NCBI RefSeq assembly: GCF_037975245.1
Contig: NC_092564.1
Location: forward strand, 12,238,484 to 12,302,483
DNA: 64,000 nucleotides
Reading direction: 5' to 3'
Source of the DNA: Apostichopus japonicus
Lineage: Eukaryota; Echinodermata; Holothuroidea; Aspidochirotida; Stichopodidae
Made by a program: the position numbers and the translations under genes
The notes under the pieces: model-generated
The model's input: only the letters and a program-made list of their open reading frames with translations
Told to the model about the DNA's origin: nothing
The model's database searches: none
Part shown: positions 1-13,321 of the stretch, one piece after another
How the letters are laid out: every line of letters begins with the position of its first letter
Position numbering within the stretch: the first letter of the stretch is position 1

Positions 1-133
1 AACATTCCTAAGACATCAGGTGACCATGTGACGTCAACGTTTGTATACCTCACTCACAACTATACTTTTAGTGTGTAAAGTCGTATACTTGAGCTGCCAA
101 AAACATCAACGATATTACTCCTTTTTCCTCAAA

Positions 134-379
134 ATGTCACAATTCTGTGTTGTTGGAGGTTGCAGTTATACCTCATCCAACAAAGGCATCAGCTTTTTTA
201 GATTTCCGAGTAAAAGAACCGACGTAAAACGCCGCAGACTTTGGATCAATTTTTTGAGATCCACGCGGAAAGATTTTTCAGCACCCGGAGTATCTCATGC
301 CCATGAGTCCACATGCATGACCCTGCTTCTGTGTATGCTGCAAATGTCTCATTCTGTGAAAATTATATACTGTCGATAG
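134..379 (+). pseudogene. THAP-type zinc-finger N-terminal fragment
   Basis: The reading frame from the ATG at 134 begins MSQFCVVGGC, followed by a basic stretch with FFRFPSKR and RRRLWINFLR. This matches the start of a THAP (C2CH) DNA-binding domain: an N-terminal Met, the first Cys pair (C5 and C10), the phenylalanine/proline box FRFP and the conserved Trp. The second half of the domain (Cys-x2-His and the AVPTIF-like box) is not recognisable. After RKDF the frame runs into VSHAHESTC and then unrelated sequence up to a stop at 377-379. It is either a first exon whose donor I cannot place or a decayed THAP gene, possibly transposon-derived since P-element transposases carry this domain. No partner exon was found downstream to about 1 kb. 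The family call rests on the first 45 residues only. Confidence 0.45.
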
Positions 380-2454
380 CTGTGTCGGACCATGGTCGGA
401 CATAGCTAATGTGAAATTGACCGTAAACACGCCCTGGACGTCCTTACATGTAACATTATATCACGCAATTGACAGTAATATATTTACTGTAAGAGATGAC
501 CGTATATATATACCGTGCCAAGGGTATAGCATTGTTAGTACATGTACGGTAGTTAGTTACAACTCTCGCCGTCGTTGGCTCACAGCATTTGTAAATAGCC
601 ATGTTAGGATTTATCTATTTCATTTGTTGTATTCCAGTATCGTGAGTTCGTGATACATGTGTAATATTGTCCGTTCTGTTTATTCCGACATCTGCATGGT
701 CCAAGGAGTTGAATGAAAACGGTAGTATGTAGCGATCGGACGTTTTATTTCGTTAGTGACTGTCTTGTGATTGTGGGATGTTAGTACTGGTCAAGGCCTG
801 TTTCAACTAGACCTAACTCTATGGAATTACACAGACTCACGGTAGTTTTTCGCCCAGATTTGAACAAGAAACGTGGATTAAGATATTCACTGCTAAATTT
901 GTTTATTGACAGGATACTTTTTCTGTGTTTGTATACTTTTGGATATTAAAACGAGTAAGTACTATGTAAGTATATTGTACCGTACAGACCTATTGACGCT
1001 ACGCTATGTAAAAGATGCCTCCATTTGAGTGGAAATTTTGCTAATAAAATAAGCAATTTAACTAAAATTTCTGCTTATAATTGTCTTAAAACTTGTTGTT
1101 AACCTTCATGTGTTCTTGTTTTAAGCTAACAGCTTTTCAAACGCTCGAAATTGGAAGTCAAAAACAGTACAATTGTTCGCTATCTGTGTACAAACAGTGC
1201 CTATATCAGCGTTTGATTTTCGCGGTATACAAACTTTGACGTCACACGGTGACCAGAGGCTCCTTTGGGTCAATCTCTGTTTTCAGACATTCCAGAGGTT
1301 CATGTCACGTGACTACCCAAAATGTCCATTTTCGTGGTCGTTTTTGATGGGTTATAGTAGGATTTCGAAGATTATTTTTTACACATGTTGATTATGGGTA
1401 TGTAAACTCCTAAATTAATGGAATATCTCAAAAAAAAAATTGCCTCCATATTTGGTCTTTAATGAGATAAAGAAGGACCCGAAGACGCATGTTTTATAAG
1501 TAAAGATAAATGTCCATTACGTAAGGAAGTTTGTCAATCGGGAAACAAATCACATCTCAAGAATCTTTGAGAAACAGAAGTGAACGGGGGGGGGGGGGTG
1601 GGGAGAGAAGGGTTTGACGAGTTGAACGGAGGGACGAATGGAGAGAGTTGGTGGTTACTACACTTAGGCACATTTCAGACTTAAGCATTGTACCAAGCTT
1701 AAGACGGTTTTAAACAACGTTAAACAGATAGGAGATTGTCTTGGGATCGGAGACAAGAATATCGTTATGCAGAATATCCCGAGGGAGTTAGGGGGAGGGG
1801 GCGGGGATTGCTAACAATTGTAATGCCATTGACAAACTTATATGGTGTTCCTTTGTGACGTCACTGCTGATATTATACACATGAAGATAAGACCTGACAC
1901 TGTTATATTGTATCTGCATCCATTACTTTTATTTCAAATACAATCTCATTATTTACAGTTATCATTCTGCTTACGGATGAACACACAACATTCAACATTT
2001 TGAATCCTATCGTTAAAATGAAAACAAAGAAAATATGACTTAATTAGAAAGTAACTTATTAACATATATTTGAAGAATCGCTCTTTGCAGAGTTTTTCTC
2101 TTCTTTACTTAATCACCAATTCTGAATAAGAAATGATCACCACCCACCTTACTTCTAAACAATAAGGAGAAGCACTGAGGTGCCATTTGAGGAACCTGTG
2201 CTAAGTACTATTACTAAGTGAAGATACCAGTTCCACAATAGCTTATTTAGCGTAAGGAATCTGTGGTACTGGTGAACATTAGGATGTATCATGCTTCGCA
2301 TTGTGCCCATTTTACAGTTTACGCAAGTCATAGAAATAATAACCGTCGGACACATACTTTTTTACTTTTAACCATTTACCTTTCAAATGTCAAACAAGTA
2401 AATGTGGGATAACAGTTCTCAATATTAAATTCCTGCTGGTATAAAATCTGCCTT
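380..2454. other. intergenic, no gene recognised
   Basis: Only short ORFs without family resemblance are present. There is a poly-G tract near 1587-1599, a G-rich run near 1790-1804 and AT-rich sequence, with no convincing exon, tRNA or transposon end. Confidence 0.5.
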
Positions 2455-2471
2455 TATTAGTCCCAGATAAC

Positions 2472-2576
2472 ATGTGTAAAAGTAAGTTGGCCTGATGTTT
2501 CGATCCTAGCAGGATCTTCTTCAGATGCTAAATGACAAGTAACAGTAACAGAAGGGACAAAAACATGCACAGAATA
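2472..2576 (-). mobile_element. Penelope-like 3' end fragment with hammerhead-like fold
   Basis: Read on the minus strand, this roughly 100-bp segment matches the plus-strand segment at 57580-57676 almost base for base, including a shared GACAAGTAACAGTAACAG-type stretch and the core around the stem-loop GATCC-TGCTA-GGATC. The core CTGAAGA (2518-2524 as complement), the hairpin and the following GAAAC are the ordered parts of a hammerhead-type ribozyme, a motif known from Penelope-like retroelement terminal repeats. Here the post-hairpin trinucleotide is ATC rather than GTC and stem I is mispaired, so this copy is probably inactive. The minus-strand frame contains EEDPARIETSG, shared with the 57.6-kb copy. 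The Penelope assignment is inferred. Confidence 0.55.
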
Positions 2577-4715
2577 CAGACAGGTTAATGAGCACAGTGA
2601 ACACAATGAGATACATGTAAGGGGATTAGTAGACAAGGGATGGAGAGAAGAAAACAACAGGGGAAGAGGAGAAGTAGGAGATAAACAGTGGAGGGACAAA
2701 GAGAGGATTAAAGGAACAGGGTAGATAACATAACGTTAGAAAATGTAATCAGTAATGTTTCGCTGAAGCCGATTAGTTTGAGGCTGACAGTGAGAGTTGT
2801 AAAAACCTTTAGCCAAACTTGACTACTTTCTTGTGTTTGTGGAGGCAATACTGCAACTATTCATAATAATTTGTAACCATGATCTAAACATCCTACACTA
2901 TGTAGTGGAGTTACCTCAACCACTTCTCCTTAAAAAAAAAAAAAAAAAATTAATGTCTGCCTGCTTCCCTTGAATGGTGGAAACCAATGATGAATGTTAC
3001 ACAAACTGTGAACTCTGTACAGAGGACCATTATAAACCGAATAGCTCAACAGAAGGAAGAAACATCACAAAAACACAACATCTATGAAATACCCTGTAAG
3101 GAATGGATTCCAATTTGAGCCATGTCACCTTGCCTCCTCCTACACCCCACTTTACCCACTCAAACATTACTATTAAGTAACCAATCAATTCTTCTTACTA
3201 TTTATCTATTAAACCAACATTTACCCCCCAATAGCAATCAATCAAGAAGTGTTTCCCCTGGCAACAGAGGCATAGCAGATGAATATATCATCTCCACAGC
3301 GAAAAAATATGCAAAAGCGATGACAATTCCTGAAATAATTTGTGCCAATCTGACGATAATTCAGTTCTACTATGTTTACTTTTTAGTAGCTATCCTCATG
3401 TTCCACTAACCCTCATCTCTTGAGAACCCTGTCATGTGACCAAACCATTTAAAACATTGCAATGTGCAGGCTATGCTGTAATTGAGATTGTAAGGTTTGA
3501 AGTTTCTTATGCTTCAGGCATCCTTGAATAATAATTAAAATGACATCATTTTTCTTTGTGTAAGGAAACTGCTAAGTAACAAGTCTCTTGTAGAGTGATC
3601 TTCCAACTAATTCATTCCAAGTATTAAACAACCTGAGATATGAATGAGCCAATGTTATAAACTCAAGCTTATTCGTGTTCTGGACAGTTTCAACAGAGGC
3701 TCTTTGTGTGATCCTGAGCTACTTCAAACAGGCCCACAGTAACACCACTTTAAAGATTTGTAAACTTGTTTCTGTAGTAAATGGGTAGGTCAAGTAGTCT
3801 GGAGACAAACCTCTTCAAGTTATGAATGTTATGCAATGGCTAGCGAACTCAAGGTCTGTAGGTCAGAAACTAAATTAAACAATTTACTTTAACAAAGTAA
3901 CATACTTGCAGTTGCTGCAAAAAAAAACAGAATCACATTTTATGGAAAATAATAGCTTTCAAAAGAATAAATGATATAAGGCAAGTGTAATTAATAATGT
4001 AAGTAAAACATGTTTCTTTAAGTTTTGGCTGTTAAGCTACCGAGCAGTCAAAGCCTAGATATGTTCATAATCACTTAACATATTCATAATTATTATTCCA
4101 CTTGGTTGACAAGTGGAAAGCGCTTAAAACGTCATCTGTATTGCCCTCCAAATTTTAATCTGCTTAAGCAGAGATTGTGATCAAAGATTTATAAAGGAGG
4201 GGTGTGGCCTTCAATTGTTGAATCTGGCTCCATACACAGGATCTAAGTGCACTCTCCCCCCCTTCCCTCCAACAAAATTAAAAATGCGTTAAAACTAGGT
4301 TTATAATGTGCTTTATAATTAGGTTTATAATTAGGACTACATGCAAGGTTGAACCAATAACTACTTTAATGTAGAGTGATATTGAAAAGGGAATCTGTGC
4401 CTGTTTAAGTCCCTGAAAGTTTCCACATAACTGCTGGTACTAATTATATCGACTCATTAAGGAGGGTGGGAACAGACAGTTTAATATATCAAGTGGAAAA
4501 ACTATGTGGAAGTGGCAAGGGGAGGGGAAGGGAAGGAGGAAGAAGAAGTTGGTTGGAAATGAAAAAACAAATTCAAGATTTTGTGATCACATTTTGGTTT
4601 TTCTAATATAATTGGAAGGCCCATACTCATTCACTTGAACTCAGGTTGGTAATTCACTTCTTTAGATAGTTTTCACGGCGGCAATGATTTCACTTGTGGA
4701 AGAATGAACTTTGAC
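2577..4715. other. flank downstream of the isochorismatase gene
   Basis: This contains purine-rich sequence (about 2577-2710) that may belong to the retroelement fragment beside it, a poly-A tract near 2932-2950, and AT-rich sequence likely to include the 3' UTR of the minus-strand gene that ends at 4716. No further exon was recognised. Confidence 0.4.
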
Positions 4716-7700
4716 CTACAATTCAGAGTACAGTCCAGATGTCGGTGCCAGAGTCTTGACCAATGCCTGAACTTCCTTAAACTTTGGGTTCTCCTTGTCA
4801 CCTAGTAGCTGAAAGATGACGGCTTCGCTAGTCGTTACCATGACACCAGACTGTCGGAGATGCTGAGGAAACGGTTAAGCAAAAAATAAATAAATAAATA
4901 AATTTAAAAAAAGGAGGCATACTGTATGTTCAACAGAACAATGACAGTGATTTTCAATTTTGGATATATAGCAAAGACTACTAATTGGCTATAAATTAAC
5001 TAATTATCTTTCCATCATTATCATCTGCAATCCTAGAACAGTTCTTAGAACTCATACAGCATCAGAGACAATCAAATCAATCTTACATGATGCTACTTGT
5101 TTCTAAAACAAGTAGCAAGACATTTTCCAACACACTCTCAGAAGTAACACAGTGCGATATATAAACTGGTATGACACGTTGTGTCATTCTTCTCAAAAGG
5201 CAAAAATAATCCCTTTCCATTTTGATAGGTACACTGCATTCACATTATTATGATGCAAAGTATGAGCAAATTTAAACTTTAAACTAACAACACCTCTTGT
5301 GCTGATGGCTATTCGCATGACTCATCAGATTTAAGGAATCAACTTCAATCAATCCTGATAAGCAGTCAGAAAATGATGGGCTGGAATAACTTATTTATAG
5401 CACAAGTAGTTTATCATAACCTTAGGTATGTACCGTGGCTTGGTTGTGTCGGAATACAAACATTGTAACTCCTTTTTCAATTGCAGCCAACCCCTTCAAC
5501 CATCATACAGCCTCAACTTCCAAATTCTAATATCAATGTTACAATCCATTGATCCAACCAGGAGCCAGCAAAATCCCATTACTTTCTTCATCACCCCTGC
5601 CCTCCTTATAAAATTAGGTTACATTCAATCAACCATATCTCTAGTTAGGGAGAAGATATTGAGAAGGGGTGTTCAACTAGCAAAGCAGAACATTTTTCTT
5701 TTTACTATAAGTTTCAGATTGCTTGTCACCAGAAAATCTCAAGTTCATTTACTGTAAGTCTCAATCAAAAAGAAAATTCCTTAGTAGTACTACTATATCA
5801 AAGCATGTGTTTGCATTATCATTTGCAAATATGGAATGCCAAAAGGCTCAGCTACAATAATGACTTCAAAAGATATGTCCATAATGTTTGCTGATATGAA
5901 GAAAGAAGTGAACATTTTATTGCTGTTGTAACAGATATGTACATGATTTTCGATACACAGTATTAAATTTTGTAGTAGATCTATAAATTTCAGAATATCA
6001 TCAAAATTTGGTGACATTTTGACATACATACAGAATGCATGATATGTGATCAAGTTTCAAAGGATAATTACACGCTGTTCGGTGCATTTACTGATATGCA
6101 TAATGTTCGTTGTGTCATTGTGTACATTTTAAGTCTACAACATTATCATGTACTTTTACATGATCTGAATATCAGTTAAATGTTACATCATGGACATTCA
6201 TCTTTCAGATTATCATCATATAATGGTAAGCCATATTCAGAGTATTATGGTATACCATCACACATACCTCAAAGGCAATCATTCTGTCCATCATGCTACG
6301 AGATGATGTGGCATCAGCTACCACGTGTACGTCCAGACCTCTCTTGACCAGGTCGATGGCGGTCTGCTCCACACAGACGTGGGTCTGAAAACCGACCAAA
6401 AAACATGGATACGATTTGTGAAAAAGTATAGTAGCAAAGAAATTAAGACGTGTGACCCTGCATATAAATGACGGGAGAGTTGATACGTTTCTCCGATTTA
6501 TATTAAAATAGCTGGATTAATCTTGATGAGTAGCTTGATTTTATGGAAAGCACAAAGTAATGACACAAAGGGTCTTTTCACTTTAATTTATTTTCATGTT
6601 TTCTCTTACTGGGTTTGCAAAACCTTGTAAAACACCCAAACCAGGATACTGGCAGGCGATTCAAGGTTGTTGCCAGAAATCAACGTGCAAAAGGTGAAAA
6701 TTACATAAAAACAAATAATAACATTGATAAATGAAAATAAACAAAATAAACAAAAAATATAGGAACTCTGAGTGGTATTGCATGAAGATGGAAATGATAC
6801 AAAATCACTAGATTGTTTAACTTTTGTTCTCATGGAAAAGTAGGATATTACATTCCAAATTAATAAGTTCTTCACTTCCCAAACAATAGCGGGAAATCTG
6901 ATGAAATAGCAAACGTTATGTACAGGAAATGCAGCAAGTTTATTCCAAAAAAAAAATTCAGAACTGATATTTGTGATAAATGAATGCTAACTGGCTTGAT
7001 GGCATCTGGACCAGCTGGTATCAATTGTGGTATAAATACAAATAATGCTCATCATCCGATAATACCCTTGAACAGAAGGTACTCTGTCCATTTGTTGTTA
7101 CCAAAACAAATTCAAAAGCCTTTACAAAATCTGTTGCTTTTTGAAATAAAGCATCGGTTACTGGCCTGGACTCAGTATTTCCCAGCAGACTTACTGTATT
7201 AAGCCTTGCCTACTTTTCCAGATACGAATTAGGGCTGACGAGCCTGACGTCGTTGTCATTTTGGACAGGTTTCCCTACAATCGCATTCTTATGAGGCATT
7301 ACTTCTTTTCCTCAGGAATTAGCTCTTTGGCCAGAATGGGCCTTTTGAGCTTTTGGGTTACGGATTGTCGTGTTTCACTATTGTACATACAGTCCTAGAG
7401 GTTTCTCAGTAGGCATTACATCTACATATATAGTTCTTACAGTACAGTACCTCTACTCCAAACAGGACAACCGTTGTTAGAGTTGGTAGTTTGCTTAGCT
7501 GTTCTTCTACTGCTGGTATCACCATGGAAAACTTTGTCTTGTCAAAGACTCCTTTAGCATGGTCTATATCCAGTTCCTCCACTGTCTTTCCGAGTCCCTT
7601 TGGATACTGAAAAGAATGAATATTAAATAGACTTGAGGGTTTGCAAGTCTGCAGTCTTAAAACTTAGTACAGGTGGTAGGTGGGGGGAGGGGGGGAGAGA

Positions 7701-10405
7701 CTATAGTGATTACGTTTTCCCTAGAAATTTTTGTCACATGAGTATCATTTACCATGAAACTATGAAAACCATAATGTGCTGTGTCCACAAATCTGATACA
7801 GTTTTACAGTTGTTTTAGTAGATTGGCCAGTTATGTAATTGGGAGAGTGGGAGATTTAAGATAATTAAGTATTCCCGGTTGTGCCACTTCACAATCAGAA
7901 AAATTTCATTCCAATGATTGTGTGGTGCCTAGAATGGGTGCCCTGGAGGAGTGGATAAAGGCGGTGGCATTTGAAGCAATGAGGCTTAGCAATCGGGAGG
8001 TTCCGGGTTGGATACCTGGTCAGGAGGTGGATTTTTCATCCAAGGGTAATCTACGGTTTTCCCATCTGAAATGACTTTATAAATCGAACAAGATTCCAAG
8101 TTTGTGTTAAAATATTGAATTGGAAGCCACCTGACATGTAAGTTGTAATCCATACTGTACACAAGCCCCTGCAGGTTTCTCCCACATTTGTGGTCACTGA
8201 AGGAAAATAATACTGCTGATTAAATTATTATTATATTAGAATCCATTCTTGGTAGAGTCTACATGAGAAAATATCAATTTTACAAATTTTTGTGCAATTT
8301 TTATTCTTCTGTATGATGGAGTATGTTGCAGGATTTTATTGAAATGTAATGCCAAGGAACTCAAAGGGTGCCTTGGGACCCCTAGGGTACCAAGCAAAGG
8401 TTCTGTACTGCAGGCATCACATAATGTTCTGCAGCCTGTAGACTGTATTTCTTGCAAAATTTAGTGATATCATCACTGAGGTACAGTATGGACAGTTACT
8501 ACTTACTGTCAACTTATAATTACTGATTGAAAATCTTTTGTGCTTTAATTAAATGCATTTATCAAACAGAATATATGCTATTGTTCCCTGATTTTGAAAT
8601 GAGGCACTGTACAAAGCAGAGACAAGAGAAGAATTATATTGCAGATAACCAAGGAACCCTCAATAAGTAAAATTTAAAGAAAATAAAGTACAGTACGCCA
8701 AACCTTTCACATTATTTTGAGGGGGTAAGGGGGGGGGGTGAGAGAAAAACACTATACTGTACCTGTTCAGTAGCTATGAGTGGAATGTCCAATATTTTTG
8801 ATGTCTTCACCTGTAATCAGAGATGGAATGAAAAACAGAACTACATTATTGTGCCATATGATACAAAATTTACAAACACATACTCTGATGTGGAATAACA
8901 TCTTTCTGCTCTAGTTGAATTTGGGTTCCAAATCACAATAATAACATTTTTTATAGAGGTAATTTTTTCTTTGTGGTGCATGATGTTGGGTGGGTGGGTG
9001 GGCGGGTCTTTGTTCCTGGTGAACTTAGATCTATAGTTCTGAACTTTCTAAATGAAACAGAATGTGGTTATTACATGTCAACACAAAACTGAGGTATTGA
9101 AACAACAAGTACAGTGAAGTAGTATTGGGTTTTTTCTAGTTGATAGATGACTAGCAGATGATTCCTGCAATATTGCTTTCCATAACATCATATGAGTTTA
9201 CACCATCAAACTTTTAACAACCTTGCAGTTCTTTCTAATTTAAATAATTTTTTTGTTTAAGTTATTTATATACTGTACATATCCTGACATTTGAACGATG
9301 AAATAATACATACATGAAACCTTGCTATCTTCTTGTATGTATGTAAGCTCAATATGAAGGTAGGCAACTTAACTATTACAAACGGTCTATACACTGGGAA
9401 ACTTGTTATGAATTCCGTTATTTTATTTTTTCTTCATAAAATTTGCAACACACATAACTTAAAGCTTTTATCGATGCACATCTGCTAAAAGATGAAAGAA
9501 TACTATGTGCTGCTATCCACAAGATGTGTTGCATAGATAACACAGGTTCAAAGAAATATTCTTACAAACCCTTCGCACATTTGTTTCTGCATTATTTCAA
9601 TTTTCTCTATAGAAGGAGCTTAAATAGATTGAAATTAGTAAGTTATAGGACACAATTGCTTCGCTGAAGTAACTGTATTATTTAACAAAGTGGCTATTCT
9701 TACGACTAGTTGTAAGAATAATTTATAAATACGCATGCGCAGTTGCTTTAACCTGGCTATTTTACGACTAGGTGTACTATTTTTACGACTAGGAGTAACA
9801 ATAATTTCCGGTTAGGGTTAAGGTTAGGTTAGTGTTTAGGGTTAGGGTTACCCCTACTACATGCGCAGTTGCTTTATTTACTTTACTGCACTTGAATTCG
9901 CCGATGTCGTAAGAATAGTTTATTAATGATTGTTAGGACTAGTCGTAAGAATAGCCACAGCCATTATTTAATCTAATTTAACTGAGCATTGTTATGTATG
10001 TTTTATATCTTTCTTTTTATGATAACAAAAATTATATTTGTCAAGTAGGCCTAATCTTAAAATCCAATGAAAACCTGTTGGGTAGCCTACAGTTTTTCAA
10101 ATTGCACAGTTTTTATTTATTAAAGAATAAAGAGTCATGTAAATCTGACAGGAAATTGAATGAGCAGAAGAATGAAATCATTTGTTGGGCAGGAAGCATA
10201 TTCCTACGCCAGAGTATAGCCTGGTAGACGGCCTAGGCTACTGTACATATATTCTGGTTCATATACTTACAAGTCGATTCGCCACCTCCAAAATTTCGTC
10301 AAAATGCTTAATTGCTGGTCGAAACTTTTCCTGCATGTCACACAAAAGGAATGCAGTACAGGTGACCGACAGGGTCCCAGGGGTAACATGAAGACGCCCA
10401 GACAT
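4716..10405 (-). CDS. ISOC2: isochorismatase domain-containing hydrolase (ISOC1/2-like), five exons
   Basis: Coding exons on the minus strand are 10405-10271, 8810-8763, 7606-7451, 6384-6268 and 4862-4716. Every exon is a whole number of codons (45, 16, 52, 39, and 48 plus TAG), every intron is GT-AG and phase 0, and the joined protein is 200 residues, the usual length for the family. The start [10 protein letters not shown] leads straight into strand 1, LLCDMQEKF. The isochorismatase-type catalytic triad is visible: Asp23 (LLCDMQ), Lys84 (FDKTKFSM) and Cys117 (THVCVEQT). Other family blocks are [34 protein letters not shown] and the C-terminal [13 protein letters not shown]. Animal ISOC1/2 proteins are cysteine-hydrolase-fold proteins (ISOC1 reported peroxisomal, ISOC2 cytosolic or mitochondrial) of poorly defined substrate. 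The symbol is by similarity and could equally be ISOC1-like, although the short N-terminus favours ISOC2. The neighbour, a peroxisomal gene, is divergent. Confidence 0.93.
7936..8245 (+). mobile_element. tRNA-derived SINE in ISOC intron 2
   Basis: The head resembles a tRNA with a Ser/Leu-type extra arm. A box A-like stretch (GAGGAGTGGATAAAGGCG) begins near 7946 and a box B-like GGGTTGGATACC lies at 8005-8016, spaced as in a pol III internal promoter. An unrelated body follows, and the segment ends in a short ATT-rich tail near 8225-8237. No clean tRNA cloverleaf survives, so this is a SINE rather than a tRNA gene. Target-site duplications are not clear and the right end is approximate. Confidence 0.55.
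9686..9962. mobile_element. 277-bp TIR MITE with 9-bp flanking duplication
   Basis: The left end carries GTGGCTATTCTTACGACTAG (from 9690) and the right end its exact complement, ending in CTATTC/GAATAGCCAC near 9958. The element is flanked by the same 9-mer, ATTATTTAA, at 9677-9685 and 9963-9971. The terminal few bases outside the inverted repeat (CAAA on the left, AGCC on the right) are not complementary, so the exact ends are uncertain. A 9-bp duplication suits a Mutator-like (MULE) non-autonomous element. It sits in intron 1 of the ISOC gene and contains telomere-like repeats. Confidence 0.7.
9810..9850 (+). repeat. degenerate telomere-like TTAGGG repeats
   Basis: Several GGGTTA/GGTTA units stand in tandem inside the MITE, mixed with TTAAGG and TTAGTGTTTAGGG variants. 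This is interstitial telomere-like sequence carried by a transposon, not a chromosome end. Confidence 0.7.
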
Positions 10406-13321
10406 TACTTCAGAAACGTTGTGCTGCGTTATTTATTGTAATTAACTCCAGGTTGCTAGGTATACAATACACAACTGTAAAATAGACCTAACCTATTTGA
10501 AAAGATTGTCCAAATGTAAGGTGCAAAATGTCTTGCTTTGCTTGTTATGATCGCTGAACTCCTACAGTATATGCTACAACTGTACGCCGGTAAGTTTATC
10601 CTTAGCCTTTGAAGCTTACTGTATGAACACAATCGCTAAGTTGGGTCAACTAAGTGCAGTTGATTTTGAAGATGGCTTGTTAGAATCAGCTAAGCGATAC
10701 GCAAGTGGTGAAATCTGTTGCGATGACTAAAACAAACCCTGTTCACTTTGAAATATGTTTTTTATTTCAAACAATGGCGGAGACAACAAAACGTTTCTGC
10801 CTTTGTTTCGCAGTGATCTTTGACTTGAGGGGAGCCACATGCGTTTGTTACAGTACCTGCACTCAGCGCAGTATATAGTATACACTCTAACTCGGGCCTC
10901 ATAGAGTTACTGAAAATGAAACCTTCTAGGACGAGTGTAGCCATTTTATTTTATTTGTATTGGATCCCACTCCAAAAAAGAACACCTAAAATTGCAAACC
11001 AAGGTTAAAAATACATTCTTTTATATCATACTAGCTAGTTTGACCAAATTTTATACCATTAAATGTTATCATAAACCATTTTATCCACTATCCTGATCAT
11101 ATACAAAACAAAAGTTTGACCAAAATGTCTCATATTTGTCAGGCATGATCGTCACTTCAACACAACAATAATAGTTACAGTATTATATATATCGATGGTG
11201 CCTTTGAATCAGCTGATTAGTTTTTGCCTGTCTGTGACCATGTTAGCATATTTTAGGCTAGGCCATAAGTTTGTTTGCAACATCTTACAGAAATGTGATC
11301 TATATACCACTATCCATGTAAATAAATGTGGCTTTCTAAATCGCGAATAAAGCTGCCTGTTAACGTCTTAACTGTAACTTGTCAACCTGCTTTCCAAAAA
11401 TTCTGAAGTTGGTTGAACATGGAACGCTGAGGTGATTAAACCACCCAAAGTTGCTGTTATGAATATGATGGACTAGCATAAAATAGGCTAGGCCCTACCT
11501 TAGGCCTCCTTGAGTCCTACTTTAACATGCAGCAGTACTATAGGCTATAGCCTTACTTTGGGTCACTCTATCTAGCCTAGCTGCAAAGTCTATTGTAATA
11601 GTATCATATTCTTCAGATGGAAAGGTTCCATCCAATATATCTGCTATGTTTCGATCATGAAGAAAAATAAGATGGTATGATAGCCCAATGTTTATTGACT
11701 AAGTTTGTGATGCTTGTGAAAGTGAGTCTGGGCAAGTGCTGTAGTACAGCGAGGCCGACCTCAAAGTCAAAGCTAGGCATTTGTGATTTGATTTTATAAG
11801 ATAATGATATAATATGGGAGGGACTTATTCACCTGAATATTGTTGGTTCAATAAGGATGGGAACCTTGCTTATATACCTGACCAGCAGTTCAAAAAGTTT
11901 TGCTCTGGTGCCTACAGTATAGGCTACTTACCCAATTGTCAGTTCAATATTGATCATGACTTACTTAACGGATGACCAGTTGAATAAGTCGGTTACATTA
12001 CTAAATACTGGTGCTTATTTACCCCAAAATCCATTAAATAAGGGTTGCTTAACTATCAAATCAAAAGGGCTCTTTCCTTTGTCTTAGTATATACTTATTT
12101 ACCCAATCATTGATTTTAAATAAGTGTTGCATTAACTTGCTGCTTAATAACCAGATTATCGATTCAATAATTGGTGCTTATTTGCCAGATGGTAGGTTAA
12201 GTGTGCATGTTTTAGTGCATTATAACTGACCATCAGGAGATAATGAACACCAGAGTTGGGACCTGGTCATACCCACTCCAAGTGGTACAAGTGTATTTGA
12301 CAAAACATTTAATTTACTTTATATATAATACACTTCACTAAGACTTTATAATGCATCTGAACACTTAGCAAGATGTGGCTATTTTGATAGGATGCATAGA
12401 CACAATTTGTTCCTCAATTGCTTGATGAGTCTTTCAGCTCATAGGCTATGATCGAGTGAATAATCGAGCGCCCCATGCTTATTCACTGGAAGATCATGTA
12501 GATAGCCACTACAATGATTTAATGATGCTCCCCCTGAATATTTGCCCTGTGGTTTATTTTTATCATTTCATTGCATGATTTCATTGATGGCTTCATCAGA
12601 TTCAGATTTATAGAACTGTTTTGTTTTATCTTAGTCAAAACTCTCATCAAAGTTGTCAAAAATGTCACCAGTTACATCATGTATGCACTAAAGTTTACTG
12701 AGTTTATTGAGGTAATAGGTGAAATAATTCATGAAAGTGCTTCAGAAATACAACAATGTTCTTTTCTTTCATTGTGCAAATTTGTGTCTTTCTTGTTGAT
12801 GCTGTGCAGATTTAAAAAAAAGAAAAAAGAGCTATTGCAAAAGCTGTGTCTACATTTCACTCTGTATTTTATTGTTGTGTGATGCTGTGGGTGTCCTCTT
12901 GCACATTGGAAAAGTAATTGATTGAACAAAAATCAAGGGCCTGGCAAAGCTATAGTTTTAATAATTTCTGAACTGGTTATCTACATTTTTCAATGTTTGT
13001 GACCGTTTGTTTCTCTTATATTTTACAGATCCACCAGCTGGGTGAATATTTTGCATAGCAGGAATGTGCTGCCATCCAGCAAAAGGTCTTAACAGGGTAT
13101 CCTAAATATAATTAGTTGGTTGCAGAGCACTGCCTGAAATAACTACTGTATACAATAATGAGATCAATATAGAAATATAGTCAAGTACTGCCAAAAAACA
13201 AAACCTGTGAAAATTTGAAGCAGTGAAGCCGAATGAACACAGTGCAGTTGTTTTGGCATCTCGTGGCATTACCCCAGGCTGAATATTTGCATGGAATATT
13301 TATTTTCATGTGTTAGTAAAG
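10406..13321. promoter_or_regulatory. divergent intergenic region between ISOC and PEX11G
   Basis: The two start codons point away from each other across 2.9 kb, so the segment should hold both promoters and their 5' UTRs. An ACAATGGCGGAG motif at 10771-10782 resembles the YY1-type initiator site common in TATA-less animal promoters. It also opens a 34-codon frame on the plus strand. A pyrimidine-poor ACAG at about 13025-13028 could be the acceptor of a 5' UTR exon of PEX11G. No TATA box was placed with confidence. The rest is AT-rich with no coding signal. Confidence 0.4.
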
